A DNA stretch of 64,000 bases from Hyparrhenia diplandra (lineage: Eukaryota > Streptophyta > Magnoliopsida > Poales > Poaceae), in assembly GCA_015847255.1 (NCBI GenBank), contig JADLZK010008246.1, forward strand, positions 186,001 through 250,000, in the 5' to 3' direction. A model generated the notes under the pieces. The model did not search any database, was not told the origin of the DNA, and was given only the letters and a program-made list of their open reading frames with translations. Below are positions 47,241 to 59,187 of the stretch, piece by piece. A program made the translations under genes and the position numbers. The stretch's first letter is position 1. Each line of letters starts with the position of its first letter.

Positions 47241-47341
47241 GCGTTTAGGCTTCCAAAAGAGAAAAGTATGTATGTTATCTAACACATTGTCATCCTTATC
47301 TAACTTGAACTATTTCTGAGTATGTCAAATTTGCATTGTAG

Positions 47342-48740
47342 CTTGTCTTGTTGGTATTGAGGAAGCTGGAGATTCTTCTGTGGGTGTTTCAGGAAGCCCT
47401 GATGTTGAACCTGCAAAGGATTTTGCTGCTTCTACAAGTGCTAGAACAAGCTCAAGTGCAGACACTCATGCCAGCCGGAACAACAGCATGAAAAATGCTT
47501 CTGCAAGCAGAGGCTACCTTAAATCTCCTCGTTTATCTGAAATAATCTCAGCCAGGGACAACAATTCAAAAACAAATGAAGAAGTGAAGTCATTTCTGTC
47601 ACAGTTGTCTACTGCACGAGGATTTGATGGCTATTTGAATGAGATGACTAATAGCCTAGAAGTGGCGCACAGATTGATGAGTACCGACAATATGATGCTA
47701 CTGGTATGGCACCATTTCTTGATAGAAACATCTCAAATATGGACCCATTTGATGCCAATGCAAATAGTGAAGATGAAGGTGAAAGCTCAATGGAACGCTT
47801 GAAGCAGCAGGCTGAGTTTAACAGGAAAAAAATGAGTATGCTTTATAAGGAGCTCGAGGCAGAACGAAGTGCTTCAGCGGTGGCAGCAAGCGAAGCGATG
47901 GCTATGATCAACAGGTTGCAAGTGGAAAAGGCTTCGATGCACATGGAAGCACTGCAGTATCTCCGGATGATGGAAGAGCAGGCTGATCATGACCAGGAAG
48001 CAATTGAAAAGTTAAATGACTTGCTGACAGAAAGGGAAAAAGAATTACTTGACCTGGAAGCTGAACTTGAGGGTTACCAAAGCAAGCTTCATGATCAACC
48101 ATTTGACGTTGGAAAATTTGGTGCTACTGATGGAGCTATGACATTTGGAGTCTTGGATGCCTCAGATTTCATGAGGCATACCATCTTTGATTTTGAAGAT
48201 GAAAAGGAAAAGATTTTGGAGTCCTTGCATAGATTGAGGAAACCCTAGGCATGCCCTCCACAAATAGACTTGATATGGGTGGTACAAATGATACTCTATT
48301 GAGTGCTCACTCAATGAGCAGTACCCAGTATATACAAAATTCAGAGTTGGAAAGTTCACCATTGCCTCGGGAGGACTTGATTAGTGAATCGATTTCTTCT
48401 CAGCACAACGATGAGAAGGAATCTGTTGAATACGTGTTTAGGCACAGTCACGAAAAAGATGAGAATGAATCTGCTGAGAATCAAAAGAATGTTACTTCAT
48501 GTTCCCTATTAGATGATGGAAATATCCATACTATGAAAAGCGTTAAAGATGACATTTCTCTCCTTAGTGCAAGATTCAAGGCACTTGAAGCAGATCAGGA
48601 TTTTTCTCAAGCAAATACTAAGTTCTCTTAATGTTAGCAGTGATGGATTACAATGTATCAAGGAGATAACTAGCCATTTGCGAGAGCTGCGAAAAAATCA
48701 TGGCAGACCAAAGGGACATGACAGTTTTATTAGGTCATGA
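47342..48740 (+). pseudogene. GTD-binding domain (DUF593, myosin-binding protein type) gene fragment
   Basis: An exon-like region begins after the acceptor TTTGCATTGTAG (47330-47341). It reads a serine-rich linker, then the GTD-binding coiled coil (about 47790-48070: LKQQAEFNRKKMSMLYKELE, MAMINRLQ, LQYLRMMEEQADHDQEAI, LTEREKELLDLEAELE). A C-terminal part follows (to 48740). Proteins of this family (MYOB/FLOURY1 type) anchor class XI myosin to membranes or vesicles. Three 1-bp frame changes are visible: near 47653 (before PRSGAQIDEY), near 48238 (a missing base giving RKP-stop) and near 48601 (extra T). The N-terminal exons with the membrane anchor are not in the window; upstream is MULE DNA. 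Confidence 0.8.
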
Positions 48741-49868
48741 TTGATCAATATAAAGGTAATTGTTTATAGTTTAACAGTTAGCTCTGAGCAATTATTTTGA
48801 ATTTCTTAGAAAAAGTTGTGTAAAATAAAAGTACATAGCATCTTCAAAAATCATTGATCGGCCATTCAGTCAAATTTTCTTCAAAATTGCTGAACGCGCA
48901 TATGGGTCACCTTTGGTCACTCAAAGCTGTATAACTGAGTAGTTGGCATTGCTTGATTCTTTTTTTTTTTTTTTTTTTTTTTTGCCCAATCCGCAGTAGT
49001 AAGTAGGAAAACTAAGTCTCATCATCATTTTATCATATTTCGTTCCCAATCTAAGGATTTTGACCCAACCTCTTGTTTCAGTTTCTGCCATCGTTGAGCC
49101 GCTACTGCTACTGCTACTGCACCATGATGGTGAACTTGATGGAAGCATGATGCTCCAGCTCGGAGACTTGACAAATGGCAATGGTAGAGCATCACCCAGA
49201 TGTGATTAACATGGGAGCGCAGAACATACTCATCTTGGAGATTTGACAAAACCCCTATGCACCGGTGATCTCTCGGAATAGTTTATTTCCGACAAAAGAT
49301 ATTTCCGGTATCATCTGGTTGTGGCGGTTGTTACTTGTTAGAGCTAGTTTGTCAGTGTAATTATAATCTCCAGGTTTTGTTGAGATCAGTTTGGTTAGTT
49401 AACTAGTTGGTGAGCATGTTAGATGAGTTTGTTCCATACTCTAGACCTGGGAGCATGCAGGTCGTGCAATGCACCACGTTCACATCGGCGATATATAGAC
49501 GGCACATACTGTTAATTCCCAAGAAAACAAAGTCCTTTGCCAGTACACTAGTAAGGGACGGCCTCAAACAATAACGATCAGATCATCCCAACAATCATCA
49601 GAGCATAAATAATTACTGAGCCAGGGGGACACATTGTAGCATCAAATCACTTGTTAGAACAAAACTTCAGGTGGTACCATCATTCCACGTGGCCATAGCT
49701 GCACAGCTATCAATAGCTTCAGCAACCATATTCTGTTCAGAAAGTAGCTTTACCTGGAGGCTAGCCTCCAACTACCACTCATCACCAGAAAACATCGTGT
49801 GATCATGGAGGTAAAATCATCTATGTGAACGACAAAATGAATACACCCATCTACTATTCAGTATGAAA
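48741..49868. other. Non-coding between GTD and pfkB pseudogenes
   Basis: No supported gene. A T23 run sits near 48960-48983. The right half probably contains the 3' UTR of the minus-strand pfkB pseudogene. Confidence 0.5.
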
Positions 49869-51174
49869 TCAAGCCTGGACAGCGCTTCGTTTTGACACTG
49901 TTTCCAACTTTGGCAAAAGATCAGAAACCACTTTGGTAACAGGAACATGCACAATGCACCCGCTAAAACCATTTCTTGTCATTCCAGACAGAATTGAGAC
50001 ATCAATACAGAGAGAATTTCCTTCAATCAGCTTAGTCCATAATGTGTCTTCTTCATTGAGATCAGCTTCTCTCAAGAGCTGTAGTACTTTATCCAGGCGA
50101 GCAACATTCCTGCCAGCCCCACAACCAGTTGCGGTTGCAGCTGTTTGATGATTATTTTGATCATTTTTCATAAAATAATCATGTAAGGCAAGCTTTATAC
50201 GAGAATATATTTCTACTACTTATTGACGTGTTTGCAGGCATACGAAATTTGCCATGGCTGAGCGTATGACACATGGTCCTCACCTCTGAAATATTTCTAC
50301 AAGGTTATAGTTCTCTTGACGAGAGAATAAGAGTTGATATTGGAACATATACTTGGTTCTGATATACATTAAGGTAAAAATGCACGTACGTGGCTGGCTT
50401 CTAGCTTCTCAAGTAATATAAAGTGTGTGTATGTATACGTATACATCCATATGCACACCGGGACTCTTATGACGAGGCTGGCCGGGTCCATAAACCAGGG
50501 AGCTAAACTTACGTATATGTGAGTCAACTTGATGATTACTTGCTTGGCGTACAAGATGAGCGCGGAGGACGTCCGGATATCTCGGACTCTGTGTTTTCAG
50601 CCGAGGACACCGGCTGGAGGATTCAAGTTGCAACATCTACAAGAGATTGATTGGGGCAAGACTCGTGTGTGCTTGTTAATCGATCTGATCTAAACGTGTT
50701 TGCTTGGCTAAGAAGTTCACGCCAGGCTTCCTGCCTTTGCTTCCTATATAAACAGGCACCCTGGCCAACATGAGGGGCCTTCGGTTCCAGATGTCGAGCT
50801 TGCATCCATGCAGAGGCAAGCGCCTGTTAGTTAGGCTATATGCACATATACATATCCACGCATAGACATATACTACCTATATCTACCGGCCTCCCGTCAA
50901 GCTCGATACAAGAAGCTACTGCACATCAAGTCGTCGATGAGCATGCCAAGCACGCCGAGATGCAAAGCCTGGACAGAAGCAAATACTCGCCGGCCCCCCT
51001 GCTGCCTGTCTGCACCATCATCTATGCAAGAACAGCTTCCGTTGCCGGCCATCATATTGCCTGGTGAGTTCCTAGTTCAGATGCATAGATCATCTATGCA
51101 TTAGCATATTCATCTAAGCAAATATGGGCTCTTCCAATCTACTGCTACATCGTGAAAAAGCTCTAGCGCGATTT

Positions 51175-51990
51175 GACAACGTCAGAACCCTCGCCGCGCG
51201 CGAGGTCGTTGTCAAGTTGTCGATGATCATACAGCAAGAGATCAAGCTGCTCGCTCTTTCAATCCGCTATACATCCATCGTCGGAACCCTCGGAGCGCGA
51301 GGTCCAGCAACTTGACAACGTCAGAACCCTCGCCGCGCGAGGTCGTTGTCGAAGTTGCCGATGATCAATCTAAGTCGCCGAGAAGCAAGGCCAAGCAGGC
51401 AACTCGTTGATTCTTGCAGCTGCATCATCATATATATAACATGCCGGCCAGTTCAACCGACCGACTTGACAACGTCAGAACCCTCGCCGTGCGAGGTCGT
51501 TGTCGAGTTGTTGATAATCAATCTGAGTCGCACGCCGGAAAAACTGCGCTCGTCATCAATGCCAAGAAGGTTGAGCAAGCAACCGTCAAGTCGCCGAAGC
51601 AAGCTACCCTCAGGCCATATACATATACATACATGCGTATACACGCCGGAGCCCTACTTCTCCAGAGGATGCTGCATCAAGAATACATGGCGTGCTTGCT
51701 AGTTGTTCCATGCCATGCATATATACATCAGATGCTAAAAGCTGCCCCATGATCTAAGCTGCTCCATGATCAAGTTGCTGCAGTCCTACCCGACGCCGTG
51801 CAAGTCTCGACGGAAGGTGCTGTTGCACATAAGTCACCGATAAACAAGCAAGCAATTCCACATGCACGCCGAGTTGCCAAGTTGGTGCAAGTTGAAGTCT
51901 GCTGGTGCTTGTGACCATCTTCACCATACCGGCTGTCTCGTTTACTGCAACTCGACAACATTAGAACCCTCGCCGCGCGAGGCCGTTGTC
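51175..51990. repeat. Four hairpin repeats inside the LTR
   Basis: GACAACGTCAGAACCCTCG...CGAGGTCGTTGTC occurs at about 51175-51213, 51314-51350, 51468-51504 and, more diverged, 51953-51990. Each copy can fold: GACAACG pairs with CGTTGTC and CCTCG with CGAGG. They are 120-450 bp apart. Confidence 0.8.
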
Positions 51991-52017
51991 AGATTGCTAT
52001 TATTTTCCTAAGATGGC

Positions 52018-52570
52018 AGAGAGGTCGCATTGGCCTGCTCCTTACTACTTCCTACGATAGTGGAGAAGGTCGCATTGACTTATCTCTATCGTTTTCCTCT
52101 ACGCCGGATAGGTCGTATTGGCCCGATCCATACTATTTCCTATGATAGTGGAGAAGATCGTATTGGCCCATCCCTATTGTTTTCTACGCTCGAGAGGTCG
52201 TATTGGCCAGATCGAGTAAGTTGTTGCAACCAGATTTGGTGTGGCGCGTGAAGTAATGCAAGTGACGCCGGGAGGCTGTCAATTTGATCTGATGAGAAAG
52301 CATCTTCCAAGCAATATATACCTGCATCGCTAATTGCGGGTTGTCCTATACTACTGAATTATCACACGTCTAGTGCCGACGAGGCTAGACGAAATCCTGG
52401 GTGTGTGCCGACGAGGCGAAGTCACTATTCCACCGACACGTCCTAATTAACGGGATCGGATACACTTTATTCTTTGGGCACCGACGAGGCGTAAAGCAAC
52501 TCACACACGCCCGTGTCAATGAAGGCTGGCGTACATGACGGGCAGACCGACGAGGCGATAGTCATCGCCT
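52018..52570. repeat. Two further short-repeat arrays inside the LTR
   Basis: GAGGTCG(C/T)ATTGGCC-like units recur about five times in 52018-52212, with alternating TACTATTTCCTA(C/T)GATAGTGGAGAAG spacers. CCGACGAGGCG units occur four times in 52375-52560. Confidence 0.7.
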
Positions 52571-53671
52571 TCATCAACAATACATTCCGTTTACTCCGAC
52601 GTGGCGTTGGCAATGTCACGACCAAGCTTTGGCGACACAAAGCCACCCATATTTACCCACGCCATATATCGCATATGGTGGCGGCGATCAAATACACGGC
52701 GACCATCGGCGCAGCTTAATCGGAGGTTTTTCGCAAGCTCGTCTTGCGGATGTAATAACCGGCCGCGCCCAACAGGCCCCGCGAATCGGCGAACTACACA
52801 ATTTTCCTTACAAGTCAGACCTCTCCTTAAGCATGACGTAGAAGACGGAAGAAGACAATTTTTCGTTGATCATGTATTTTGTATATTCAAGAAAGAATTA
52901 ATGAAATATGTGGTTCTCGAATATGTGTGCACGTGTCTCCCTGCATTACATTATTTATACATGTCTTCGCCGGTTTTCGACCAAACAGCAGCACCAACTG
53001 CATTTGCTAGGGTTAATGTGTTAACCGCTGGCAAGTCATGGAGGAACCCAAAGGCTATAGCAGCAGTAAAGCTATCTCCACATCCAACTGTGTCCACAAC
53101 ATTGATCTAATGAAGACAGGTAAAGTCAGTATTGATAGTTTGATAAATCCGAAAGTAACTTAAATTACTTCCAACACACTGCTTCACAAATGAAGGCTAT
53201 TTATCAGCACAATGAGTACCTTGAACGCAGGCGCACAGGAAATAGTGTTCTTAGTGATCATGATCGAACCCTTGGAACCCATTTTGATGACAACCTGCTT
53301 TGTGCGGATCCCCCTCTTTAGCAACTCTTGCCCAGCCAGAACTGGATTTTTGATGTTGGTTAGAGATTCAGCCTGTGAAACAATAACATCAATAAGAGAA
53401 GCTAGGACCAGGAAATGCAACAATCAGTAACTGTGTTCTAAATGAGGCTAGTTCAGCAATGAACTCTTTCAAAATGAGTATCCATGTTTTGCAGCATATT
53501 TTATCTTAAAAAATAGTTTAATCCATTTTTATAAAGCGAAGGATAAGCAGACACAGACGATCATTCAGATCTCGCCAACCAGAATAGGACCACAAAGAGA
53601 TAACAAGGCATAAATCATCTAAAGCTCACACAGCCTTTTATAGACAATCTGGTCTCATCAAGAAATGACTA

Positions 53672-53885
53672 ATCCCTCCGTCTAAAAATAAGTGCACATC
53701 TCAATTAGCGAGGACTAATATTCATAATGTGTAATAAGCATCATTATAAGATCATGGAATGTATTTTCTTAATAAACTTATTTGGAGATACAAATATTGA
53801 TAGTATTTTCTATATAACTAGTCAGATTTAAAAGACTTTGACTCCTTGAGAAGCTTAACATGCATTTATTTTAGGACGGAGGGAG
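53672..53885. mobile_element. Stowaway MITE in pfkB intron 3
   Basis: ATCCCTCCGTCTAAAAATAAGTGCA at the left is inverted at the right (TGCATTTATTTTAGGACGGAGGGAG). TA lies on both sides (53670-53671, 53886-53887). Length 214 bp. Confidence 0.88.
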
Positions 53886-54322
53886 TACTCGATCTGTTGT
53901 ACTGGATATAACCAATTGATTATCCCTCTATAAAAAGCACCTATGTAAATTACTGTAGAGTAGTACATTAAAACTACAGCATGTATGGCAACTAACCTCG
54001 TCTGATGTCAAGAGGAGGACATCACTGAGCCTCAGTGCATGCTCAAGTGCTCTCTGCTCATCCAAGGTCCCATGTAAGAGAGATTTCCCACGGGGACCAG
54101 GATCAAAAATCACTGCTGTTCCCGAATCAATTGCACAGTCGATTGAGGATGCGATCACATCAGGGAAGAACTCATCAAAAGCGTAGCCATTACAAAACAG
54201 TATTTTGGAGTGATGAATAGCTGTCCTGATATCTGCTGGGAGTGTCCGTATCCAACTGAAAGCTGGCTCTTCACTGAAGTCCGGCTGGCATTGCAAAGAA
54301 AGCAACACTGATAAATGACCAA

Positions 54323-54598
54323 GGCCTCGTTTAGATGGTAGGAATTTTAGCAAAAGTAACTCCTGGAACTCCTGTAGCACACTGTAGCACGTTTCGTTTG
54401 TTTGTGGTAAATATTATCCTACCACGGCGTAACTAGGCTCAAAAGAATCGTCTCGTAATGTACATCTAAACTGTATAATTAGTTATTTTTTTTACCTACA
54501 TTTTATACTCCAAACATATATCTTTTGGTGTATTTAATGTGATGTGATGGAGAGAGAGTGAAAAAAGAGTTAGAAACTTTAGCCAACTAAACGAGGCC
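54323..54598. mobile_element. MITE with GGCCTCGTTTAG termini in pfkB intron 2
   Basis: GGCCTCGTTTAG at the left is inverted at the right (CTAAACGAGGCC). CAA flanks both ends (54320-54322, 54599-54601). Length 276 bp. A Tourist-like or hAT-like origin is possible. Confidence 0.8.
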
Positions 54599-55718
54599 CA
54601 AGCACATTAAACCAGGAAAAAGGATTAGCTGACATGAATTTCGTAACAGTAAATGAAACATGAAGAAGAATTTTATTCCAAAAAAAGCATGTTCTAACCT
54701 GCAAAAACCATGTTTCTGAAATGGGTCTACAAGAACCCAGCATAGAAGTGTTTCATAGGCTTGGCAGCATGCAGCAGCATTGGTATTTTCAAGCATCCCA
54801 ACAACACTAATGCCCTCCGCTTGGAGCACATCAAGAAGAAATTTCCCATATATTTCCTCTCCTACATGACCCAGAGTGGAGCAGCTTAGCCCAAGCCTAG
54901 CTGCAGCAAAGGCTAAATTGCAGTTTCCACCAGCCTCCCAAAATTTCTGTTGAAGTGATAGAATACAAAATGTTCAGAACATACGAAAACCAGATATTGC
55001 ATTACGTGGGTCCCATGCAGTTTTAGACATAAGTCACTCATGGCGTTCTTAGATGACAGAACAATAAACATACTGATATACAATATTTGTTGCTCACATT
55101 TCTCCCAATTAGATGAATAGGAACCAAAAATATTGCTAACAACTACATTTTTGCAGCTCCATTTATAAAATCATGACCAACCTCACAAAAACAGATAAGG
55201 ATTTCAAGCTTATCCATATTGAACAGTCAACATCTAGTTGTTAAGGCACAACCTATCTATCCTCCACCCAGCTAAAAAATTGACATAAAGCAGAAACAAT
55301 GCAAGGCTTCCGGTCAACAGCAGAATTTGTAATAAACGAATAAAAATCCCACAGCTAACGATCATACACTTCTGGTTCGTTCATCACGTTATGCTCGTAT
55401 CCAATGCCAAATCCGAAGTTCCAGACAAAGAGCAGTACCTGATCGGGTGGCGAGGCGGCGGCGCTCCATGTATGCCTTGCGCTCCTCCCTTGGCGCGGGC
55501 GGGAGCTGGGAACGCTGAGCGCGACGTCGGCCTTGAGAGGTTCCCAGCGTGGCGAGGTCCGTGTCCTCCCGTCCTCCCCGCCCTCTGCGGCGCCCCGCGT
55601 CTCGGCCTCGTTGGCGGCCCCGAGACAGCCGCGCGGCGCGACGGCGGCGGGGGGAGGTGCAGGAGGGGCTGCGGCGGTGGTGGTGGCGGCCGCGGGGCCA
55701 GGCGGCGGCGCGGGGAGA

Positions 55719-58290
55719 TGTCACGCCCCACTTTTAATGGGTCGTTAACCTCTCGTATTTGCGCGGGATCACGCACAAATCACGGTCATTAGTATTAGAT
55801 AATGGTGCGCAGATATAGTAGAAATCCGAGCTTTAATAATATAGGATTAGAAAGTCTTACGAGTGGCGAATATTTTTATCGAGAGTTAGCCAAAAGCGGT
55901 GTGAGTTAACTATTTGTTGCCTCATACTCCCACGGGCAACTTTGAGCACGGATGGAAACCCTTGGCAACTACATCTTCTTCCTAAGCAAGCGTCTCACGA
56001 ACTCCTCTGACGTCGATCGTCTACCTTGACAAGCGATCTTACCGGATGTGCCGATATCGTAAAAAAAACGAGAGGGTGAGTACAAAGCGTACTCAGCCAA
56101 GTCAAACAGGGGTGGTTTGGTATATTTTAGGGTTTGGGCCTAGCGAGTCTCTAAAACTGCTCTCACTAGTTCAGGGGTTATCTCATCTTACCATCGCCTT
56201 CACATATCACAAAAGGTTAGTTATAGCTAATCATAGATGTTCTTTCTAGCATTCGCCCATTCAAGGGGCGTGGCTATTGAATAGATTTAATTAACTCTGC
56301 GAGAGGTTGTACAAATTTCCCACCACGATAGGCCAGCGGTCTTCCCCATCGGGTTTTGGTTCCAACGGGCCTAACGAGATTCGTACCGGCTTGAGTGCTA
56401 CTCTAGGTATATTGGTATAATCTTCACCCGCGACTTCTCGGGGTTGGAAGGACAACCACGTCACCCTAAGATGACGCATCACCTAGACAATATGGTGATA
56501 CCAAATCACCCTGGCTTTCGGGTAATACCTAATTACCCAACCTATCTTTATCGGCACCACTCTCAATCTCAAATCATCAATATGTGCCTCTTTCATTTGC
56601 GCCACAGCGCCCAAACACTTCCGTGGAAGACTACTCTGCATCCACGCCAACCGGACCATGGGGCCACTCTCCCCGTATGCGCTCCTAATCAATCGACCGT
56701 TTGCGGCTCCGGCCACCTTGAATCCCAATTATACCTCAACCAGCGGGGGTGTGAATCAAACGTCCCCCATAAGCGACGTGTGTAGGCATGCGAAATATGT
56801 CGCACTAGGTAGAAGGTCTATGAACGGTCCTTAGGGGGGCGAGCATCTCTCAGCGGGATTCATCCCGATTGTGATTAGTCTACCTCCATGTAGACAATCA
56901 CCACTCACCTTTTGTTGGAGGTTCACATTCTTACTTAAGTTACATCGATCTTACTTAATCATCTTATATCATCATTCATCATTATATTAAGGTCATAATT
57001 AGGGGGGGGTAAGGACTTGCCTGGGATGTTCTTCTTGTCCGGCACTGGCGTCGAACGTCTCTAACGTACTCCGGGAGAAACCTCTAATCCGATCGTCGAA
57101 AAGTTACCTCGCGTGGGACTATAAACCTAGCATGAACTATGGCACACAAAACAAGCATAGAACATTATGGTGGTAATAGGTTAGTTGCATAGATCTAGAA
57201 TTTAGATAAATTATGGAAGTTTCGTTTTCAAAGCGAATTAAAATGCATGAGTTATGGAATTTACAATATTAATTCCTAATTTATCAATTAGGGTAATATT
57301 ATAATATAATTTTATCATGTAATAATTTTGGGTCTAATTATGATAAAAATTATAAATCAAATAATGAATTTACAAATTTTAATTTTTCGTCGGGGAAATA
57401 GGTTTTCTAACACTTCGCGACACTCACTTAGAGCCGCCGAATACCGGACATGGAAGTGACGGTGTGGGAGACGGTGCGTCGGCCAGGCCGGCTCTGAAGG
57501 AGTGCGGTTCCAGAACGAAGGAAGCCGCCCGAGTTAGCTAACTTTGCACTCCAATCAACCAGCAGCGCGTAAGGGAAGAGCGGCGCGGTGTGGCGACGGT
57601 GGGCTTCCAGTTCCTCCGCCCTGCAACATCGTAGTGTCGAAAAATCACTAGAATAAATCAAAATGGGGCCTTTGGCCGCCGTGAACTAGCTTGAACAAAT
57701 GAGAGAACCGTGGCGTATTTAGGCGTATTCAAGCGCCGGGGTGCCGCTTGGCGAGACGCCGCCGCTGTGCTCATGGATGGGAGTGGGTGGCCGTGGGCTG
57801 GCTTCTCGAGGTGGACGTAGGGAACAAATGAGAGGAAGATTCAGGAGCCTCGGCTTTGGGCCGCGCTGCTAAACATGTTGGCCTCAACCAGGCCGCTCTT
57901 CCTTCTTCTTTCCATTTTCCTTCCTTTTTATTCATTATATTTAGCTATAGACTTTATTGAGTACTTAAAAATAAGCTTGTACGTGTAGTCGTGCTAGACT
58001 ATGTAATTGTATGTGTGTATCTTCCATCCATTTATTCAAGCATATATATTCTTAGAAATTTAAAGCATTTATATATATCCTTGCTTGTCACACATTCGCT
58101 CAATATGTTTTCTATAGGGCTTACATCAAATGGTATGAATACATATCTGGAGTCTTATGGCGTGGTGGTACTGCTAACATGATTGAGCAAATAAAACAAG
58201 AGGGAGTCTAATTTCTATATGGTGGATTAGAGTTTTAGTTCAAAAAGTTCAAATTTTTAGTGAATTTTAAAATGATCAAAAACATTAGAC
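55719..58290. mobile_element. LTR-like repetitive sequence starting TGTCACGCCCC
   Basis: TGTCACGCCCC at 55719 is a common start of grass LTRs and lies exactly where exon 1 of the pfkB relic loses its upstream part. The following 2.5 kb is non-coding and includes GAGTACAAAGCGTACTC and related palindromes typical of non-coding LTR-element DNA. No gag-pol, matching right end or target duplication was found, so both the class and the right boundary are tentative. Homology of its last part to 58843-59187 sets the end used here. Confidence 0.4.
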
Positions 58291-59187
58291 GGTCAGCCAA
58301 GCAAGTTCGGTGGGGGTTTAGGGTTTGGAGCGCCATCGGAGCTCGGAGATTGGGAGGGAGGGAGGAGCCGCGCCAGAGGGGGGGTGAGGCCGGGGGCGGG
58401 CGGGGAGGACGGGGGAGGCGAAGCGTCCAGCAGTCCGGTCAGCGACGACGGAGGGAGCCGTAAAATTGGGAAAAAGGGGTGATTAGTGAGATTTGACGGT
58501 GAATGGATCACATGAAGGGAGTGGTGTAATTTTTTCAATTTTCTTTCTGAAATTCTGATTCTGTTTGTGCCGGATTTGATTCGGATAGGAAAAGCATTTT
58601 TGCTATATTGACTGACATTTAGAACTTGTCTATATTTTTTAAGGGGACATAACTTTTTAATTACACAATACAATCGCATGAGGCCTATCACGCACCATTT
58701 TCACCCCTATGAACACAGCGTATGCAAACTCTACCCTATGAGCATCTCGAAAAAGCGAGTCCAGCAGGTCTTGAAGTTCCGAAATTTAAATTATCACGAG
58801 CGACTCGCGGTTGACATGGACATATACCTACCACTTAATGCGTAGTGTCGAAAAAAAATACTAAAATAAATCCAAAAAACTAGCTTGAACAAATGAGAGA
58901 ACCGTGGCGTATTTAGGCGTATGGTAAAAACGATGCTTGAACAAATGAGAGAAGATTCAAGCCTCGGCTTTTTAACATGTGGCCTCAACCAGATTCGCTA
59001 TAGACATGAAACTTAGCTTGTACACGTGTGTCGATGCTAGACAAAGACAACTAAACAATGCTATGTCCACTTCGCTCAACAGTTTTCTATGCATCAAATG
59101 GTATGTCTATCTAGTCTTATAGCGTGGTGGTACTGCTAACATGATTGAGCCACCCGATTAGAGAGTTCGAATTTGTGATCAACATTA
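57633..59187. repeat. Direct repeat pair 57633-58290 and 58843-59187
   Basis: Both start near GTAGTGTCGAAAAA and share AACTAGCTTGAACAAATGAG, GAACCGTGGCGTATTTAGGC, CCTCGGCTTT, GGCCTCAACCAG and GCGTGGTGGTACTGCTAACATG. The second copy is shortened by several internal deletions. 58291-58842 between them is unassigned; it includes a GC-rich piece (58300-58460). Confidence 0.75.

Larger units (their letters stand above)
50142..52987. mobile_element. Probable solo LTR (2,846 bp) inserted in pfkB exon 5/6
   Basis: Starts TGTTTGATG and ends GACCAAACA, with TGTTTG/CAAACA inverted ends, and is flanked by GCAGC on both sides (50137-50141, 52988-52992). Removing it and one GCAGC restores the pfkB reading NAVGAATATG exactly, which fixes the boundaries. 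A TATA box (TATATAAAC, 50745-50753) fits an LTR promoter. I see no internal gag-pol, primer-binding site or second LTR, so a solo LTR formed by recombination is most likely. The length suggests a Ty3/gypsy-type LTR, but that is inference. Confidence 0.85.
49869..55724 (-). pseudogene. pfkB-family carbohydrate/nucleoside kinase pseudogene (six exons)
   Basis: Minus-strand exons: 1 (about 55724-55439), 2 (54946-54699), 3 (54284-53997), 4 (53372-53220), 5 (53106-52988, cut), 6 (50141-49869). Exon 2 has the N-terminal pfkB glycine motif (WEAGGNCNLAFAAARLG). Exon 3 has FCNGYAFDEFFPDV and FDPGPRGKS. Exon 4 has VVIKMGSKGS. Exon 5 has the catalytic DTVGCGDSF, and exon 6 ATGCGAGRNVA. The family phosphorylates sugars or nucleosides; the subfamily is uncertain. 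Exon 1 is in at least two wrong phases around LSVP/QLPPAPREERKAYMER. Exons 2 (phase 2) and 3 (phase 0) do not join in frame. Exon 5 is split by a 2,846-bp LTR. Two MITEs lie in introns. Confidence 0.82.

Noticed and set aside
51175..51990. CRISPR-like array impression from regularly repeated palindromes
   Set aside because: Only four copies, irregular spacing, inside an LTR in a plant genome.
55384..55792. Plus-strand frames and the longest minus-strand frame over pfkB exon 1
   Set aside because: The pfkB-like reading switches between minus-strand phases here; the long single-phase frames are GC-rich shadows.
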